DNA of 64,000 nt. Origin: an uncultured Oscillospiraceae bacterium. GTDB lineage: Bacteria; Bacillota; Clostridia; Oscillospirales; Acutalibacteraceae. Position 1 is the stretch's first letter; each line of letters starts with the position of its first letter. The translations under genes and the position numbers were made by a program. The stretch covers positions 31,803 to 95,802 of the forward strand of contig CAJJLZ010000007.1 of assembly GCA_905192745.1 (NCBI GenBank), given 5' to 3'. The notes beneath the pieces are model-generated. The model searched no databases. It was given only the letters and a program-made list of their open reading frames with translations, and was not told the origin of the DNA. Shown here one piece after another: positions 9,356-18,050 of the stretch.

Positions 9356-9458
9356 GGTTGCCGCATGCCCCGGGCTCCTTAAGCGGACAAACCGGTTCCC
9401 GGTTTTCTCCCGCCTTCCGGCAGCGAGTCTGAAGAAAAAGGCAGGTGCCTCAACAATC
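9356..9458 (+). ncRNA. Candidate L21 leader (ribosomal protein autoregulation)
   Basis: About 100 transcribed bases lie between the promoter and rplU. They contain pairing segments (CCGC/AAGCGG; AACCGG/CCGGTT-type) and end in GGCAGGTGCCTCAACAATC before the ATG. Low-GC Gram-positives commonly have a structured L21 leader here; I infer it from position and pairing potential, not from a covariance match. Confidence 0.35.
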
Positions 9459-9806
9459 ATGTACGCCATCATTGAAACCGGCGGCAAACAGTACAAGGTG
9501 GAGAACGGCGACGTTCTGTACATCGAAAAGCTGGATGCGGCCGAGGAATCCTCCGTCACGTTTGACAAAGTGGTTGCTCTGCACAATGACAAGGACCTGA
9601 AAACCGGCGCGCCCTACATCAAAGGCGCGAGCGTGGACGCCCGTGTGCTGAAGAACGGCAAGGGTAAGAAGATCACGGTTTTCACCTATCGTCCGAAGAA
9701 GGGCAGCAAGCGCAAGATGGGTCATCGTCAGCCCTACACCAAGGTGCAGATCGAAGCCGTCCATGCGAGAGCCCCCCGGGCCGCGAAGGCCGATGACGCG
9801 GAGTAA
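9459..9806 (+). CDS. rplU: 50S ribosomal protein L21
   Basis: Large-subunit protein of 115 residues. [19 protein letters not shown] at the start and [21 protein letters not shown] near the C-terminus are diagnostic. The usual length is about 102 residues; the extra tail is an acidic/Ala stretch ([13 protein letters not shown]). It is the first gene of the conserved rplU-prp-rpmA operon. The stop codon overlaps the start of prp. Confidence 0.96.
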   Translation: MYAIIETGGKQYKVENGDVLYIEKLDAAEESSVTFDKVVALHNDKDLKTGAPYIKGASVDARVLKNGKGKKITVFTYRPKKGSKRKMGHRQPYTKVQIEAVHARAPRAAKADDAE

Positions 9807-10110
9807 ATTCTTCCGCAAGGGCGGTCTGCTGACCGGCTTCACCCTCTCCGGCCATGCCGGCGCGGGCGAAGAAGGCGAAGACATCGTATGCGCGGCGGTT
9901 TCCTCCGCAGCGTATATGACCGCGAACACCCTGACCGACGTGTATCATTTTCCCGCGGCGGTTTCCGTTTCGGACGGATTTCTCTCGGCGGAGTTGTCGG
10001 AGCAGGACGCGGAACGCTGCCGTCCCCTGATGGAAGGATTCCTTCTGCATTTGACGGGGCTGCAGGAACAGTATCCCCAACACATTCAAGTGATTATTAC
10101 GGAGGTGTAA
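9793..10110 (+). CDS. prp: Ribosomal-processing cysteine protease Prp (YsxB family)
   Basis: Removes the N-terminal extension of ribosomal protein L27, an essential step in Firmicutes. The 105-residue protein has the family signature [18 protein letters not shown]; the catalytic pair is H21 and C33. The start overlaps the rplU stop by 14 bases, so translational coupling is likely. The target (L27 with the extension) is the next gene. Confidence 0.93.
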   Translation: MTRSKFFRKGGLLTGFTLSGHAGAGEEGEDIVCAAVSSAAYMTANTLTDVYHFPAAVSVSDGFLSAELSEQDAERCRPLMEGFLLHLTGLQEQYPQHIQVIITEV

Positions 10111-10117
10111 GTTTCTT

Positions 10118-10399
10118 ATGCTGCAGATAAACATTCAGCTTTTCGCTCACAAAAAGGGCGTCGGCTCCACGAAAAACGGCCGTGATTCCGAGGCGAAGCG
10201 TCTGGGCGTGAAACGGGCGGACGGACAGTTCGTTCTGGCCGGCAATATTCTGGTGCGCCAGCGCGGCACCCACATTCATCCGGGCACGAACGTCGGCATC
10301 GGTTCCGACGACACGCTGTTCGCTCTGGTGGACGGAAAGGTCCGCTTCGAGCGCGTCGGCAAGGACCGCAAGCGCGTGAGCGTTTACGCCGAGCAGTAA
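10118..10399 (+). CDS. rpmA: 50S ribosomal protein L27 with cleavable N-terminus
   Basis: 93-residue L27. The N-terminus [20 protein letters not shown] carries the Firmicute extension with the Prp site after F9 (IQLF|AHKKG); the rest is canonical L27 ([16 protein letters not shown]). GGAGGTG precedes the ATG. It is followed by a terminator. Confidence 0.97.
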   Translation: MLQINIQLFAHKKGVGSTKNGRDSEAKRLGVKRADGQFVLAGNILVRQRGTHIHPGTNVGIGSDDTLFALVDGKVRFERVGKDRKRVSVYAEQ

Positions 10400-10438
10400 A
10401 AAAGCCATGGATTCCGCCCCGGACAATGTGGCGGAGTT

Positions 10439-10467
10439 ATCCCCGCCGCGGAATCACGGCGGGGATT
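10439..10467 (+). terminator. Terminator after rpmA
   Basis: ATCCCCGCCG / CGGCGGGGAT hairpin with an 8-base loop and a run of seven Ts. Confidence 0.85.
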
Positions 10468-10573
10468 TTTTTATCGCCGCCGGAGATACTGGGAATGCGG
10501 GGAAGCGCGGCGGAAAGCGGCGCGCGGTATTCCGAAACGAAAAGCAACCCTATAACGGAAAAGAGGTCGGCCC

Positions 10574-11845
10574 ATGTTTGTCGATATCGCAACCATCAAG
10601 GTAAAAGCCGGGGACGGAGGGAACGGCGCCGTCACCTTCCACCGGGAAAAATATGTGGCGGCCGGCGGCCCGGACGGCGGAGACGGCGGGCAGGGCGGCA
10701 ATATCGTGTTCGTCCCCGACGACGGGATGAACACGCTGGTGGATTTCCGCTACCGCCGCAAATTCGCGGCGGAAAACGGACAGACGGGCGGCGCGAAACG
10801 CTGTTTTGGAAAAAACGGCCGGGATGAAATCATCAAGGTTCCCCGCGGCACCCTGATCTATGATAATGAAACCGGGCGGCTGATGGCCGACATGTCGGGG
10901 GACGAACCCTTCACCGCCGCCAAAGGCGGACGGGGCGGCTGGGGAAACAGCCATTTCGCTACCCCGACCCGGCAGGTCCCCCGCTTCGCCAAGCCTGGCA
11001 TTCCCGGCCAGGCGTTTGAGCTGCGGCTGGAGCTGAAGCTGCTGGCCGACGTGGGGCTGGTCGGCTTCCCGAACGTCGGGAAGTCCTCCCTGCTCTCGGT
11101 AGTCAGCGACGCAAAGCCGCAGGTCGCCAACTACCATTTCACCACCCTCTCCCCCGTGCTCGGCGTGGTCCGGGTAGCGGAGGGCGTCTCCTTCGTCATG
11201 GCCGACATCCCCGGCGTGATCGAGGGGGCGAGCGAGGGCGTGGGACTGGGACATGAGTTCCTCCGCCATGTGGACCGCTGCCGTCTTCTCATCCATGTGG
11301 TGGACGTATCCGGCAGCGAAGGCCGGGACCCGCTGGAGGATCTGGAGGTCATCAACCGGGAGCTGGAAGCCTTCAGCCCCGCGCTGGCCTCCCGCCCCAT
11401 GATCGTAGCCGGAAACAAATGCGACCTGACCGACGACGAAACGGTGGAAGCCTTCGCCGCCGCCGTGCGGGAACGGGGCTACGAATTCTTCCCGCTGATG
11501 GCGGCCATCGCCCACGGCACCGACGCGCTGGTCAAGCGCTGCGCCGAGCTGCTGCAGAAGCTCCCCCCCATCGCCCGCTACGAGCCGGAGCCGCCCGCCA
11601 TGCCGGACGCGGATGCCCTGCGCGACCGCCGCTTCACAGTTTCCGAACAGGACGGCGTGTTCTTTGTGGAGGGGGACTGGCTGCTCGGCATCCTGCAGTC
11701 GGTCAACATGGACGATTACGAAAGTTTGCAGTATTTTCAGCGGGTCCTCCAGTCCAGCGGCATCATCGGCGCGCTGGTGGAGGCCGGCGTAACCGAAGGG
11801 GATACGGTCAGCATCTACGATTTTGAATTCGATTTCGTTCCCTGA
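10574..11845 (+). CDS. obgE: Obg GTPase (ribosome assembly / stress)
   Basis: Essential GTPase acting in 50S assembly. The 423-residue protein has the glycine-rich Obg fold (1-158; GGNGAVTFHREKYVAAGGPDGG), then the G domain with P-loop GFPNVGKSS at about 163-171, DIPGVIEGA (G3) and NKCD (G4), then the OCT domain (about 345-423; RFTVSEQDGVFFVEG). The ATG at 10574 follows AAAGAGGT. It sits downstream of rpmA as in most Firmicutes but is separated by a terminator. Confidence 0.97.
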   Translation: MFVDIATIKVKAGDGGNGAVTFHREKYVAAGGPDGGDGGQGGNIVFVPDDGMNTLVDFRYRRKFAAENGQTGGAKRCFGKNGRDEIIKVPRGTLIYDNETGRLMADMSGDEPFTAAKGGRGGWGNSHFATPTRQVPRFAKPGIPGQAFELRLELKLLADVGLVGFPNVGKSSLLSVVSDAKPQVANYHFTTLSPVLGVVRVAEGVSFVMADIPGVIEGASEGVGLGHEFLRHVDRCRLLIHVVDVSGSEGRDPLEDLEVINRELEAFSPALASRPMIVAGNKCDLTDDETVEAFAAAVRERGYEFFPLMAAIAHGTDALVKRCAELLQKLPPIARYEPEPPAMPDADALRDRRFTVSEQDGVFFVEGDWLLGILQSVNMDDYESLQYFQRVLQSSGIIGALVEAGVTEGDTVSIYDFEFDFVP

Positions 11846-11904
11846 TACCGCCCTTCGTCCCCGTCAATATACGACGATTTTCCTATCAAAGAAGGTGACA
11901 TCCG

Positions 11905-12339
11905 ATGGATCGGCTGTATCCTCAGGAGGTGGACACCCGTTCCCTCTCTCCCCTGACCCTCGCGTTCGTAGGGGACGGCGTGTACGGGCTGATGGTGCGG
12001 GAACTGCTTGCCTGTCAGGCCAACCGCCCCAACGGTACGCTTCACCGGCTCTCCGTCTCCATGGTGCGGGCGGAAGCGCAGTCCGCCGCGATGGACGTGC
12101 TCCTTCCCCTCCTGACGGAGGAGGAGGAAGCGGTATTCCGCCGCGGGCGGAATGCCCACACCGCCCGGGCGGGCGGTGACTACCACCGGGCGACCGGGCT
12201 GGAGGCGCTGTTCGGCTACCTCTACCTTTCCGGCAGTATCGACCGCTGCCGGGAATTGTTCGCCGCCATCCATCCGCCGTTTTCCGCTGAAGAGGAAGGG
12301 AAAACGGACGGAACGACGGAAAGCGACAGAAACATATAG
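11905..12339 (+). CDS. mrnC: Mini-ribonuclease 3
   Basis: RNase III-like catalytic domain without a dsRNA-binding domain, which matures 23S rRNA ends in Firmicutes. The 144-residue protein shows LAFVGDGVYGLMVRELL (catalytic Asp), RAEAQSAA and the second acidic motif ATGLEALFGYLYLSG. AAGGTGA lies before the ATG. Followed by a terminator; 59 bp behind obgE, so possibly co-transcribed. Confidence 0.93.
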   Translation: MDRLYPQEVDTRSLSPLTLAFVGDGVYGLMVRELLACQANRPNGTLHRLSVSMVRAEAQSAAMDVLLPLLTEEEEAVFRRGRNAHTARAGGDYHRATGLEALFGYLYLSGSIDRCRELFAAIHPPFSAEEEGKTDGTTESDRNI

Positions 12340-12347
12340 CGGATTAA

Positions 12348-12386
12348 GAAAAACGCTCTGCCCTTCTTTGCGGCAGAGCGTTTTTC
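12348..12386 (+). terminator. Terminator after mrnC
   Basis: AAAACGCTCTGCC / GGCAGAGCGTTTT hairpin with Ts. Confidence 0.8.
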
Positions 12387-12513
12387 CATCTTACGGAGAA
12401 AACCGCGTCCCGCGAAAGCCGCGTTCCGCCCCGGTATTTCCGGAAAAATGGGAAAGACTATTCGACAGAGAAGCCCTTCGCGGCTTCGTATGCCCGGAAA
12501 GGCAGGAATTTTT

Positions 12514-13431
12514 ATGAAGAAATCGATGAAATCCGAAAAGATCTCCTCCCGCGAGCTCCGCCGTCATACCGTTCGGCGAGCCCTGCTGGACGGACTGTTT
12601 ATTCTGCTGGGCAGCGCCGCCTATGCCCTGTCGGTGAATGTTTTCACCGCCCCGAACCGCATTGCGCCGGGCGGCGTGACCGGCATGGCCACGCTGGTCA
12701 ACTATCTGACCGGCGCGCCGATCGGCGTGACTATCCTGCTGATTAACATCCCCCTGCTGCTGGCGGCATGGCGGTTCCTCGGCCATAGCTATACCCTGAA
12801 GACCACCGCCGCCACGGTGGTGGTCTCGGTGGTGATCGACGGCACCGCGCCTTTTCTTCCCGCCTTCCGCGGGGATACCATGCTGGTGGCGGTATTCGGG
12901 GGCGTGCTGGCGGGAGCGGGGCTGGGACTGATTTATATGCGGGGGGCGACCACCGGCGGCAGCGAGGTAGTCGCCGGTCTGCTGGAACGGAAGTTGCCCC
13001 ATATCCCGATCGGACGGCTGATTCTGCTGGTGGACGCGGTGGTGGTCGGGGCCTCCGCCGTGGTATACCGGAATCTGGAAAGCGCACTGTACGCGATGAT
13101 CCTGATTTTTGTTTCCTCCAGCCTGATGGATACCCTGATCTATGGGCAGAACAAGGGAAAGATGCTGCTGATTATGACCCGGAAGGAGCAGGAGGTGGCG
13201 GACGATATCCTTCGTTCACTGGGACGGGGTGTTACCATGCTGAACGCGGCCGGCGCGTATACGGGCGAGCCCCGCCGGGTGCTTCTCTGCGCGGTGCGCC
13301 CGCCGGAGGTCTACGCGCTGCGCACTCTGGTATGGGACCGCGACCCCGACGCGTTTCTGGTGATCGCCTCCACCGACGACGTACTGGGCGAAGGTTTCCG
13401 CCGCCCGGAAAGAAGAGACGCCGCCCGATAA
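12514..13431 (+). CDS. YitT family membrane protein
   Basis: Integral membrane protein of 305 residues. Five to six hydrophobic segments (the YitT/DUF161 core; VNVFTAPNRIAPGGVTGMATL and GATTGGSEVVAGLL) are followed by a cytosolic DUF2179-type domain (about 225-295; RKEQEVADDILRSLGRGVTMLNAAGAYTGEP). The family is widespread in Firmicutes, and its transport function is not established. The start at 12514 follows GGAAAGG; earlier in-frame ATGs lack a site. Confidence 0.88.
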   Translation: MKKSMKSEKISSRELRRHTVRRALLDGLFILLGSAAYALSVNVFTAPNRIAPGGVTGMATLVNYLTGAPIGVTILLINIPLLLAAWRFLGHSYTLKTTAATVVVSVVIDGTAPFLPAFRGDTMLVAVFGGVLAGAGLGLIYMRGATTGGSEVVAGLLERKLPHIPIGRLILLVDAVVVGASAVVYRNLESALYAMILIFVSSSLMDTLIYGQNKGKMLLIMTRKEQEVADDILRSLGRGVTMLNAAGAYTGEPRRVLLCAVRPPEVYALRTLVWDRDPDAFLVIASTDDVLGEGFRRPERRDAAR

Positions 13432-13542
13432 GCCCGGCGCCCGCCTCCTTCGGCGTGTGTTTGTGGGAGGCCGGGAGTCTACGCAGCGGAATCCGGCGAA
13501 ACCCATTGTATGAAAAAATCGCCGGTTCCGGCCCGCCTGTCC

Positions 13543-13570
13543 TTGCTTTTTTTGCGGGAAGCCGTATAAT
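13543..13570 (+). promoter_or_regulatory. Promoter for membrane protein at 13634
   Basis: TTGCTT (13543-13548), 16-base spacer, TATAAT (13565-13570). Confidence 0.55.
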
Positions 13571-13633
13571 AGGGAGTATACTTATCTCTATTTTACGGAA
13601 CACGCCGCGTGCGGCGAGGAAAGGCAGACGATT

Positions 13634-14467
13634 ATGGCTGAAATACCGGAAATTGAAAACACCACTGCACCGCCCGCGGAAACCGCGCCGGTGGAGAAAA
13701 CGGACGGCCGTCCCCGCCGTCTTTCCCTGCGGGAGACTCTGAACGAGGCAAAGGTGCAGAACATGCTGCTCGGCGCGTCGGTCATCCAGCTGCTTCTCGC
13801 CCTGCTGATGTATATGCTGCCCTCCGTCCGAACCTCCCTGCTGCTGGGGGAAGCGGCGGCGGGAATTGTACTGGCTCTGGTGGTTCGCTATGCCCCGATG
13901 GAAAAGCGGGCGGTTCGCGTCCTTGTGCGGGTCGTCGTTATCGCGGTTCTGGCCCTGACCACCATCCTGACCATTGTCGTGGTGCTGATGACCAACGCGT
14001 CACGGCAGCCCACCGACACGGAGGCCACCTCCATAATACTCACCACCAGCAATTATTTCATGCTCGCCGCGGTCGCCCTTCCGCCCGTGCTTTTCCTGCT
14101 CCCGTCCCTCTCGCTGAACGCGCGGCGGCGCCGGCGGTTTGATGTCGTTCTTCTGCGTATCGTGACGATCCTGTCCCTGATCGGCGTTCTGCTTCTCACC
14201 ATCTTCGCCCTGAGCTACGCTCCCTACGGCGAGCCGACCATCCTGACGAGCGCCGTCTATACGCCGGTGCTGTTCGGGCATACCTTCACCATCAACATCA
14301 ATATCGACAATATCCTGACCCGCGTTCTTCTTTGCCTGTGCAGCGCGGTGATGGTATTTCTGGCTTTCTATCTGCGGTCCAAACCGGCGGAGGCTTCCGC
14401 GCTTCCGGCCGACGGAGAGGAAGCGGCGAAAAAGGGCGGCGCGTCCGGCCGGAAAGCCCGCCGCTGA
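13634..14467 (+). CDS. Polytopic membrane protein of unknown function
   Basis: 277 residues, not recognised. The first 40 residues are acidic/Pro-rich and probably cytosolic. About seven hydrophobic segments follow (for example VIQLLLALLMYMLPSV, AAAGIVLALVVRYA, VVVIAVLALTTILTIVVVLM, FMLAAVALPPVLFLLPSL, IVTILSLIGVLLLTIFAL, VLLCLCSAVMVFLAFYL). It ends in a charged Ala/Lys tail. AGGAAAGG precedes the ATG and a sigma-A-like promoter lies 65 bp upstream. Convergent with the XRE gene at 14628. No motif suggests a substrate. Confidence 0.8.
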   Translation: MAEIPEIENTTAPPAETAPVEKTDGRPRRLSLRETLNEAKVQNMLLGASVIQLLLALLMYMLPSVRTSLLLGEAAAGIVLALVVRYAPMEKRAVRVLVRVVVIAVLALTTILTIVVVLMTNASRQPTDTEATSIILTTSNYFMLAAVALPPVLFLLPSLSLNARRRRRFDVVLLRIVTILSLIGVLLLTIFALSYAPYGEPTILTSAVYTPVLFGHTFTININIDNILTRVLLCLCSAVMVFLAFYLRSKPAEASALPADGEEAAKKGGASGRKARR

Positions 14468-14578
14468 AAGCCCGCCGCCTGAAACGGGGAAAACATCTGA
14501 AAAGCCGCCCGGCGGCCGCGTTTCTCCTCTTTCCGTGGTTTAGCGGTTCAGCAGCCCAGCAGTCCAGCGGACAGAAAA

Positions 14579-14613
14579 CAGGGCGCTGCAAATTTTTTGC
14601 AGCGCCCTGTTTG
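14579..14613. terminator. Bidirectional terminator before XRE gene
   Basis: CAGGGCGCTGCA / TGCAGCGCCCTG arms with a T-rich loop; lies between convergent genes ending at 14467 and 14628. Confidence 0.8.
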
Positions 14614-14627
14614 ATATCGACGGTTCT

Positions 14628-15317
14628 CTATTTCTTCAGCCGTGTTTCGGCGTTTTTCAGCAGGTTAAAGAGGGAGGAAGCGAACAGCGGGTAATCCGCA
14701 GCAATGGTATCGGAGGAAATCAACGGCGCGCCGGCGGCGTCCAGTCCCTCCTCCTCGTCCACATTGTGGCCGGCGGCCAGATGGCCGATCACGGCGGCGG
14801 TGCGGCCCAGTTCCCCGGTCAGGGCCGGCTGGAACAGATAACGCGGAACCGAATACAGCGCTTCGGGATTTTTGGGGTTGGCGGAATACAGCTGGCGGAA
14901 CACCGAATAGACCGCGAGGGTGAGATAGGCGGAAACCTCCGTCGTCAGCGCCTTATTGTTGCAGCGCTGGAGCATATCGAAAATAATGTTGAGGGAATTG
15001 ACCACCAGTTTTTTATTCAGCACCGGCAGGACGCTGCCGCGGAACTGATTCTCCTTCACCGACGGATCGTTCTCGGGGATTTCCTCCACCGCGATGACCG
15101 CGCCGGTTTTGTCGGCGGTCCGCCCCAGAAGGTAATCGCAGGAAACGTTATAGAAATCCGCCGCCCGCACCACGAAATCCAGTCCGCATTCCCGGATACC
15201 CTTTTCATAGTGGGAAAGAAGCGCCTGCGATACCTGCAGTTCCACCGACGCCTGTTTCTGACTGATGCCGCGCTCCTTCCGGAGCAGGGTAAGTATCCTT
15301 GGAAAAGCGGAATTCAT
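14628..15317 (-). CDS. XRE-family transcriptional regulator
   Basis: 229-residue DNA-binding protein. An N-terminal HTH_3 domain (about residues 5-62; LLRKERGISQKQASVELQVSQALLSHYEKG, then FYNVSCDYLLGR) is followed by a long helical C-terminal region of unknown ligand specificity. GAGGTG precedes the ATG. It is divergent from the histidine phosphatase gene; the 210-bp region between them includes a TATAAT on the minus strand (near 15464-15469) suited to this gene. Targets unknown; self-regulation is plausible but not shown. Confidence 0.88.
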   Translation of the reverse strand: MNSAFPRILTLLRKERGISQKQASVELQVSQALLSHYEKGIRECGLDFVVRAADFYNVSCDYLLGRTADKTGAVIAVEEIPENDPSVKENQFRGSVLPVLNKKLVVNSLNIIFDMLQRCNNKALTTEVSAYLTLAVYSVFRQLYSANPKNPEALYSVPRYLFQPALTGELGRTAAVIGHLAAGHNVDEEEGLDAAGAPLISSDTIAADYPLFASSLFNLLKNAETRLKK

Positions 15318-15526
15318 ATCGCGTGCACCTCAAAACCTGTTTTTTCGCCGGGAACACCGCGCCGGCGGAAAATGGACGGACGAAAAGAAACATCCCGTTC
15401 GATCCGATGCCCTGATACAACGTGGAAAGTGAACGGAATGCCTGAATATACTGTCTGTTAATGATTATACCGCATCTTGATACCGTTTGTAAATCGTCAA
15501 ATTGTGATTTTTACGGAGGAATTTTA

Positions 15527-16150
15527 ATGAAAACTTACAAAATACACCTAATTCGGCACGGGCTGACCGACGCCAACGAGCGGGGGCTGTATATCGGCCG
15601 CACCGATCTCCCGCTCTCCCCCGCCGGGCTGAACCGGCTGCTGGAGATGAAAAAAGCAGGCGGGTATCCGCCTGCACGCCGTTTCTTCACCAGCCCGCTC
15701 CTTCGCTGCCGCCAGACGATGGAGGTACTGTATCCCGGCAGCCGGGCGGAAATCCTCCCCGGTCTTGCCGAATGCGATTTCGGCGAGTGGGACGGGCGGA
15801 GCGTCCACGAGCTGAAAAGCGATCCCCGCTTTCAGGAATGGCTGACCGGAGCGCGGACCGACATCCCCGGCGGAGAGGCCGCCGAAGCCTTTCAGGCACG
15901 GGTGACGGCGGAGTTCGAGCGGCTGGTGGAAAACCTGATGCGCGCCGGCGATACCGAGACGGCGGTATGCACCCACGGCGGGGTGGTGATGATGCTGATG
16001 GCGAAGTACGCCCTCCCCCGTCAGCCTCTTCAGAACTGGGCCGGACCGGACGGCGGCGGATTCACCCTGCGCGTCACCCCCGGCATCTGGATGCGGGAGC
16101 CGGTGGCCGAAGCGGTCTGCGAGCTGCCGGTGAAGGCTGGTATTTCCTGA
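15527..16150 (+). CDS. Histidine phosphatase (phosphoglycerate mutase-like)
   Basis: 207-residue histidine-phosphatase superfamily protein. Catalytic LIRHGLTDANERGLYIG carries the RHG motif; the second histidine is in CTHGGVVMMLM, and the ECDFGEWDG segment is typical of cobalamin/alpha-ribazole phosphatase-like and broad-specificity members. The start at 15527 is set by GGAGGA; an ATG at 15461 lacks one. No cobalamin genes are adjacent, so substrate is open. Confidence 0.88.
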   Translation: MKTYKIHLIRHGLTDANERGLYIGRTDLPLSPAGLNRLLEMKKAGGYPPARRFFTSPLLRCRQTMEVLYPGSRAEILPGLAECDFGEWDGRSVHELKSDPRFQEWLTGARTDIPGGEAAEAFQARVTAEFERLVENLMRAGDTETAVCTHGGVVMMLMAKYALPRQPLQNWAGPDGGGFTLRVTPGIWMREPVAEAVCELPVKAGIS

Positions 16151-16168
16151 ACCCGTGCGGGAAGGGGA

Positions 16169-16996
16169 TTATCCCCTCGCAATGGGCCAGATATCCTCCC
16201 GGGTAATCCCCAGCCGCTGTGCGGCCAAAAGGAGAAGCCGGTGCACCCCCTGGAAGGCGTCCGGCGAATGGGCGTCCGATCCGAAATGGAAGCGGCAGCC
16301 GCAGGCCTTGGCGGCGGCCAGAACCCGCAGATAACTGGGGGAAAGCCCCTCTTCATCCAGCGCCGTGCCCCGGCGATAGAGGCAGGCGTGAATCTCAATG
16401 CTTTTATTTTTCGCGGCCGCCAAAGTAAAGCAGTCGGCAAGCTGGCTGTCGGTGATGCCGTCCACTACCTCCTGTTCCCACGGGCTGCAAATCGGGTAGA
16501 GAGGATGGCAAATGCCGGTGGGGACGGGATATTCCAGCTCGCAGGCCCGCAGGAACCGCTCCAGAATCAGGGCGCGGAGTTTTGCCGGCGTGGAGAGATC
16601 GTAATTCCTGTATTCGTCGGGAAAATTCATGATATGGCTGGCGGCCAGCAGGACATAATCAAAGTTCTTCGCTTCCTGCGGGGAAAGAGTCGGCTCCTCG
16701 CCGCAGAAGGTTTCCACCTCGCAGCCCAGCAAAAGCCGCACCGGGGCAGACGGCTGCAGCTCTTCCAATTCCCGGCGGAGCCGGAGGGCATAGTCGCCCC
16801 CCCGTTCTTCCGGAATTCCGGCCCGCTTCAGATAGCGGGGCGCATAAATGTGATTGGAGAAACCCAGCGTCGTAACCCCTTCCTGCCCGCAGTGCGGAAG
16901 GTAGGAAGAAGCCAGCGTCTGCCGGGGAGCGCAGAAGGAGAGGTTGGTATGGACGTGAAGATCACTTGGTGTGTTATATAAACCGGAACCGTTCAT
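16169..16996 (-). CDS. PHP-domain hydrolase (histidinol-phosphatase-like)
   Basis: 275-residue polymerase-and-histidinol-phosphatase (PHP) domain protein. Metal-binding motifs are visible in order: DLHVHTNLSFC, GFSNHIYAP, GCEVETFCGE, AASHIMNFPDEY, GICHPLYPICSP, IEIHACLY and GSDAHSPDAF. This pattern suits a phosphoesterase, but the absence of his genes nearby makes histidinol phosphate only a guess. It starts 2 bp after the degV stop, so the two form an operon and share the palindromic control region upstream of degV. Confidence 0.85.
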   Translation of the reverse strand: MNGSGLYNTPSDLHVHTNLSFCAPRQTLASSYLPHCGQEGVTTLGFSNHIYAPRYLKRAGIPEERGGDYALRLRRELEELQPSAPVRLLLGCEVETFCGEEPTLSPQEAKNFDYVLLAASHIMNFPDEYRNYDLSTPAKLRALILERFLRACELEYPVPTGICHPLYPICSPWEQEVVDGITDSQLADCFTLAAAKNKSIEIHACLYRRGTALDEEGLSPSYLRVLAAAKACGCRFHFGSDAHSPDAFQGVHRLLLLAAQRLGITREDIWPIARG

Positions 16997-16998
16997 TT

Positions 16999-17901
16999 TT
17001 AATGGCCTTTGCCTCCGTCGTATTCTTCAAGGCAGTGGATGCCCAAGCCGATCAGATGCGGGCCGACGTGAGCAGCGAGGGTACCGTCGATCTCGCATTC
17101 ATAGAAACGGCGACAGCCGGCGATTTCCGCCGCCAGCATGGCCTTGAGGGCTTCCGCATCCTCCGGACAGCCGCCGTTTGCCACAAACATATCGTAGGGC
17201 TTGCCGTCCCCCGGGATCAGCGTGCGGAGACGGCGGGCCACCTCTTCCATGGATTTGGCGCGGCCCCGCGCCTTGCCGATGCTGACCAGCTGACCGTCCT
17301 TTGCAAAAGAGATGACCGGCTTGATCTGGAGCATCGTCCCCGCGACGCAGGTCACCAGCCCGATCCGGCCGCCCTTTTGCAGGTAGTCCAGCGAATCGAT
17401 GCTGAAAAAAACCTGCGTGTTCCGGATCACGCCCGGCATCCGGGCGAGCAGCTCGTCCCAGCCCAGCCCCTGCTCGCGGATGAATTCCACCGCCCGCAGA
17501 GCGATCAGCCCCACGCCCATACAGGCGTTTTTGGTATCGAAAACGGCGATCTCCATATCCTCGTAGCTCTCCGCCAGCACCCGCACCGCGTTGTAGGTGC
17601 CGCTGATGCCGCTGGAGAACATCACCGCGACCGCCTTCGTATACCCGGCATCTCGCAGACGGTCGAACGCCCCGAGAATACTTTCCCCGTCCGGCAGGGA
17701 GGTTTTCGGCACTTCGTCCGGCATACGGCGGTAAATCTCCTCCGGCGTGATGCTCACGCTGTCGAGATAATCCCCTTCGGGGTAACAGATTTTCAAGGGG
17801 AGAATCTCAATCCCCTTCTCCCGGGCGAGCGCCGGGGGAAGATCGGCGCAGGAATCGGTCAGGACCGCGATCCGTTCGCGGTGGGCTGGCTGTGTCGGCA
17901 T
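16999..17901 (-). CDS. DegV family fatty-acid-binding protein
   Basis: 300-residue DegV protein; relatives bind fatty acids and act as FakB subunits that present them to the FakA kinase. Motifs: LTDSCADLPPALA at the N-terminus, KTSLPDGESILGAF, and MFSSGISGTYNAVRVLA, followed by FDTKNACMGVGLIAL. The ATG at 17901 is preceded by GGAAAGGA; an in-frame ATG at 17967 lies inside the operator and is unlikely. No fakA is adjacent. Control by the divergent TetR gene is inferred from the shared palindrome. Confidence 0.9.
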   Translation of the reverse strand: MPTQPAHRERIAVLTDSCADLPPALAREKGIEILPLKICYPEGDYLDSVSITPEEIYRRMPDEVPKTSLPDGESILGAFDRLRDAGYTKAVAVMFSSGISGTYNAVRVLAESYEDMEIAVFDTKNACMGVGLIALRAVEFIREQGLGWDELLARMPGVIRNTQVFFSIDSLDYLQKGGRIGLVTCVAGTMLQIKPVISFAKDGQLVSIGKARGRAKSMEEVARRLRTLIPGDGKPYDMFVANGGCPEDAEALKAMLAAEIAGCRRFYECEIDGTLAAHVGPHLIGLGIHCLEEYDGGKGH

Positions 17902-17931
17902 AACTGTGTTCCGTCCTTTCCGCGCTGCCGA

Positions 17932-17960
17932 TTGACGACGGCAGATAAACGCGGTATAAT
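17932..17960 (+). promoter_or_regulatory. tetR promoter
   Basis: TTGACG (17932-17937), 17-base spacer, TATAAT (17955-17960); the -10 lies in the left arm of the palindrome. Confidence 0.7.
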
Positions 17961-17997
17961 CACTCACATAACGTTGTTATGTGAGTGATTATACCGC
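17951..17997. promoter_or_regulatory. 47-bp perfect palindromic operator between degV and tetR
   Basis: Two perfectly complementary 22-base arms (17951-17972 and 17976-17997) around a GTT centre; the core half is TATAATCACTCACATAAC. Each arm carries the TATAAT -10 box of one of two divergent promoters. Binding of the adjacent TetR protein would therefore block both genes at once. The palindrome is seen; the regulator assignment is inferred from position. Confidence 0.85.
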
Positions 17998-18016
17998 AGG
18001 GAACAGCGGCTTGTCA
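17989..18016 (-). promoter_or_regulatory. degV-PHP operon promoter
   Basis: On the minus strand, TTGACA (18011-18016), about 16-18 bases of spacer, TATAAT (17989-17994, within the right arm of the palindrome). Confidence 0.7.
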
Positions 18017-18050
18017 AGAAAACCATCCCGGAAGGAATGATGGGAAAACC

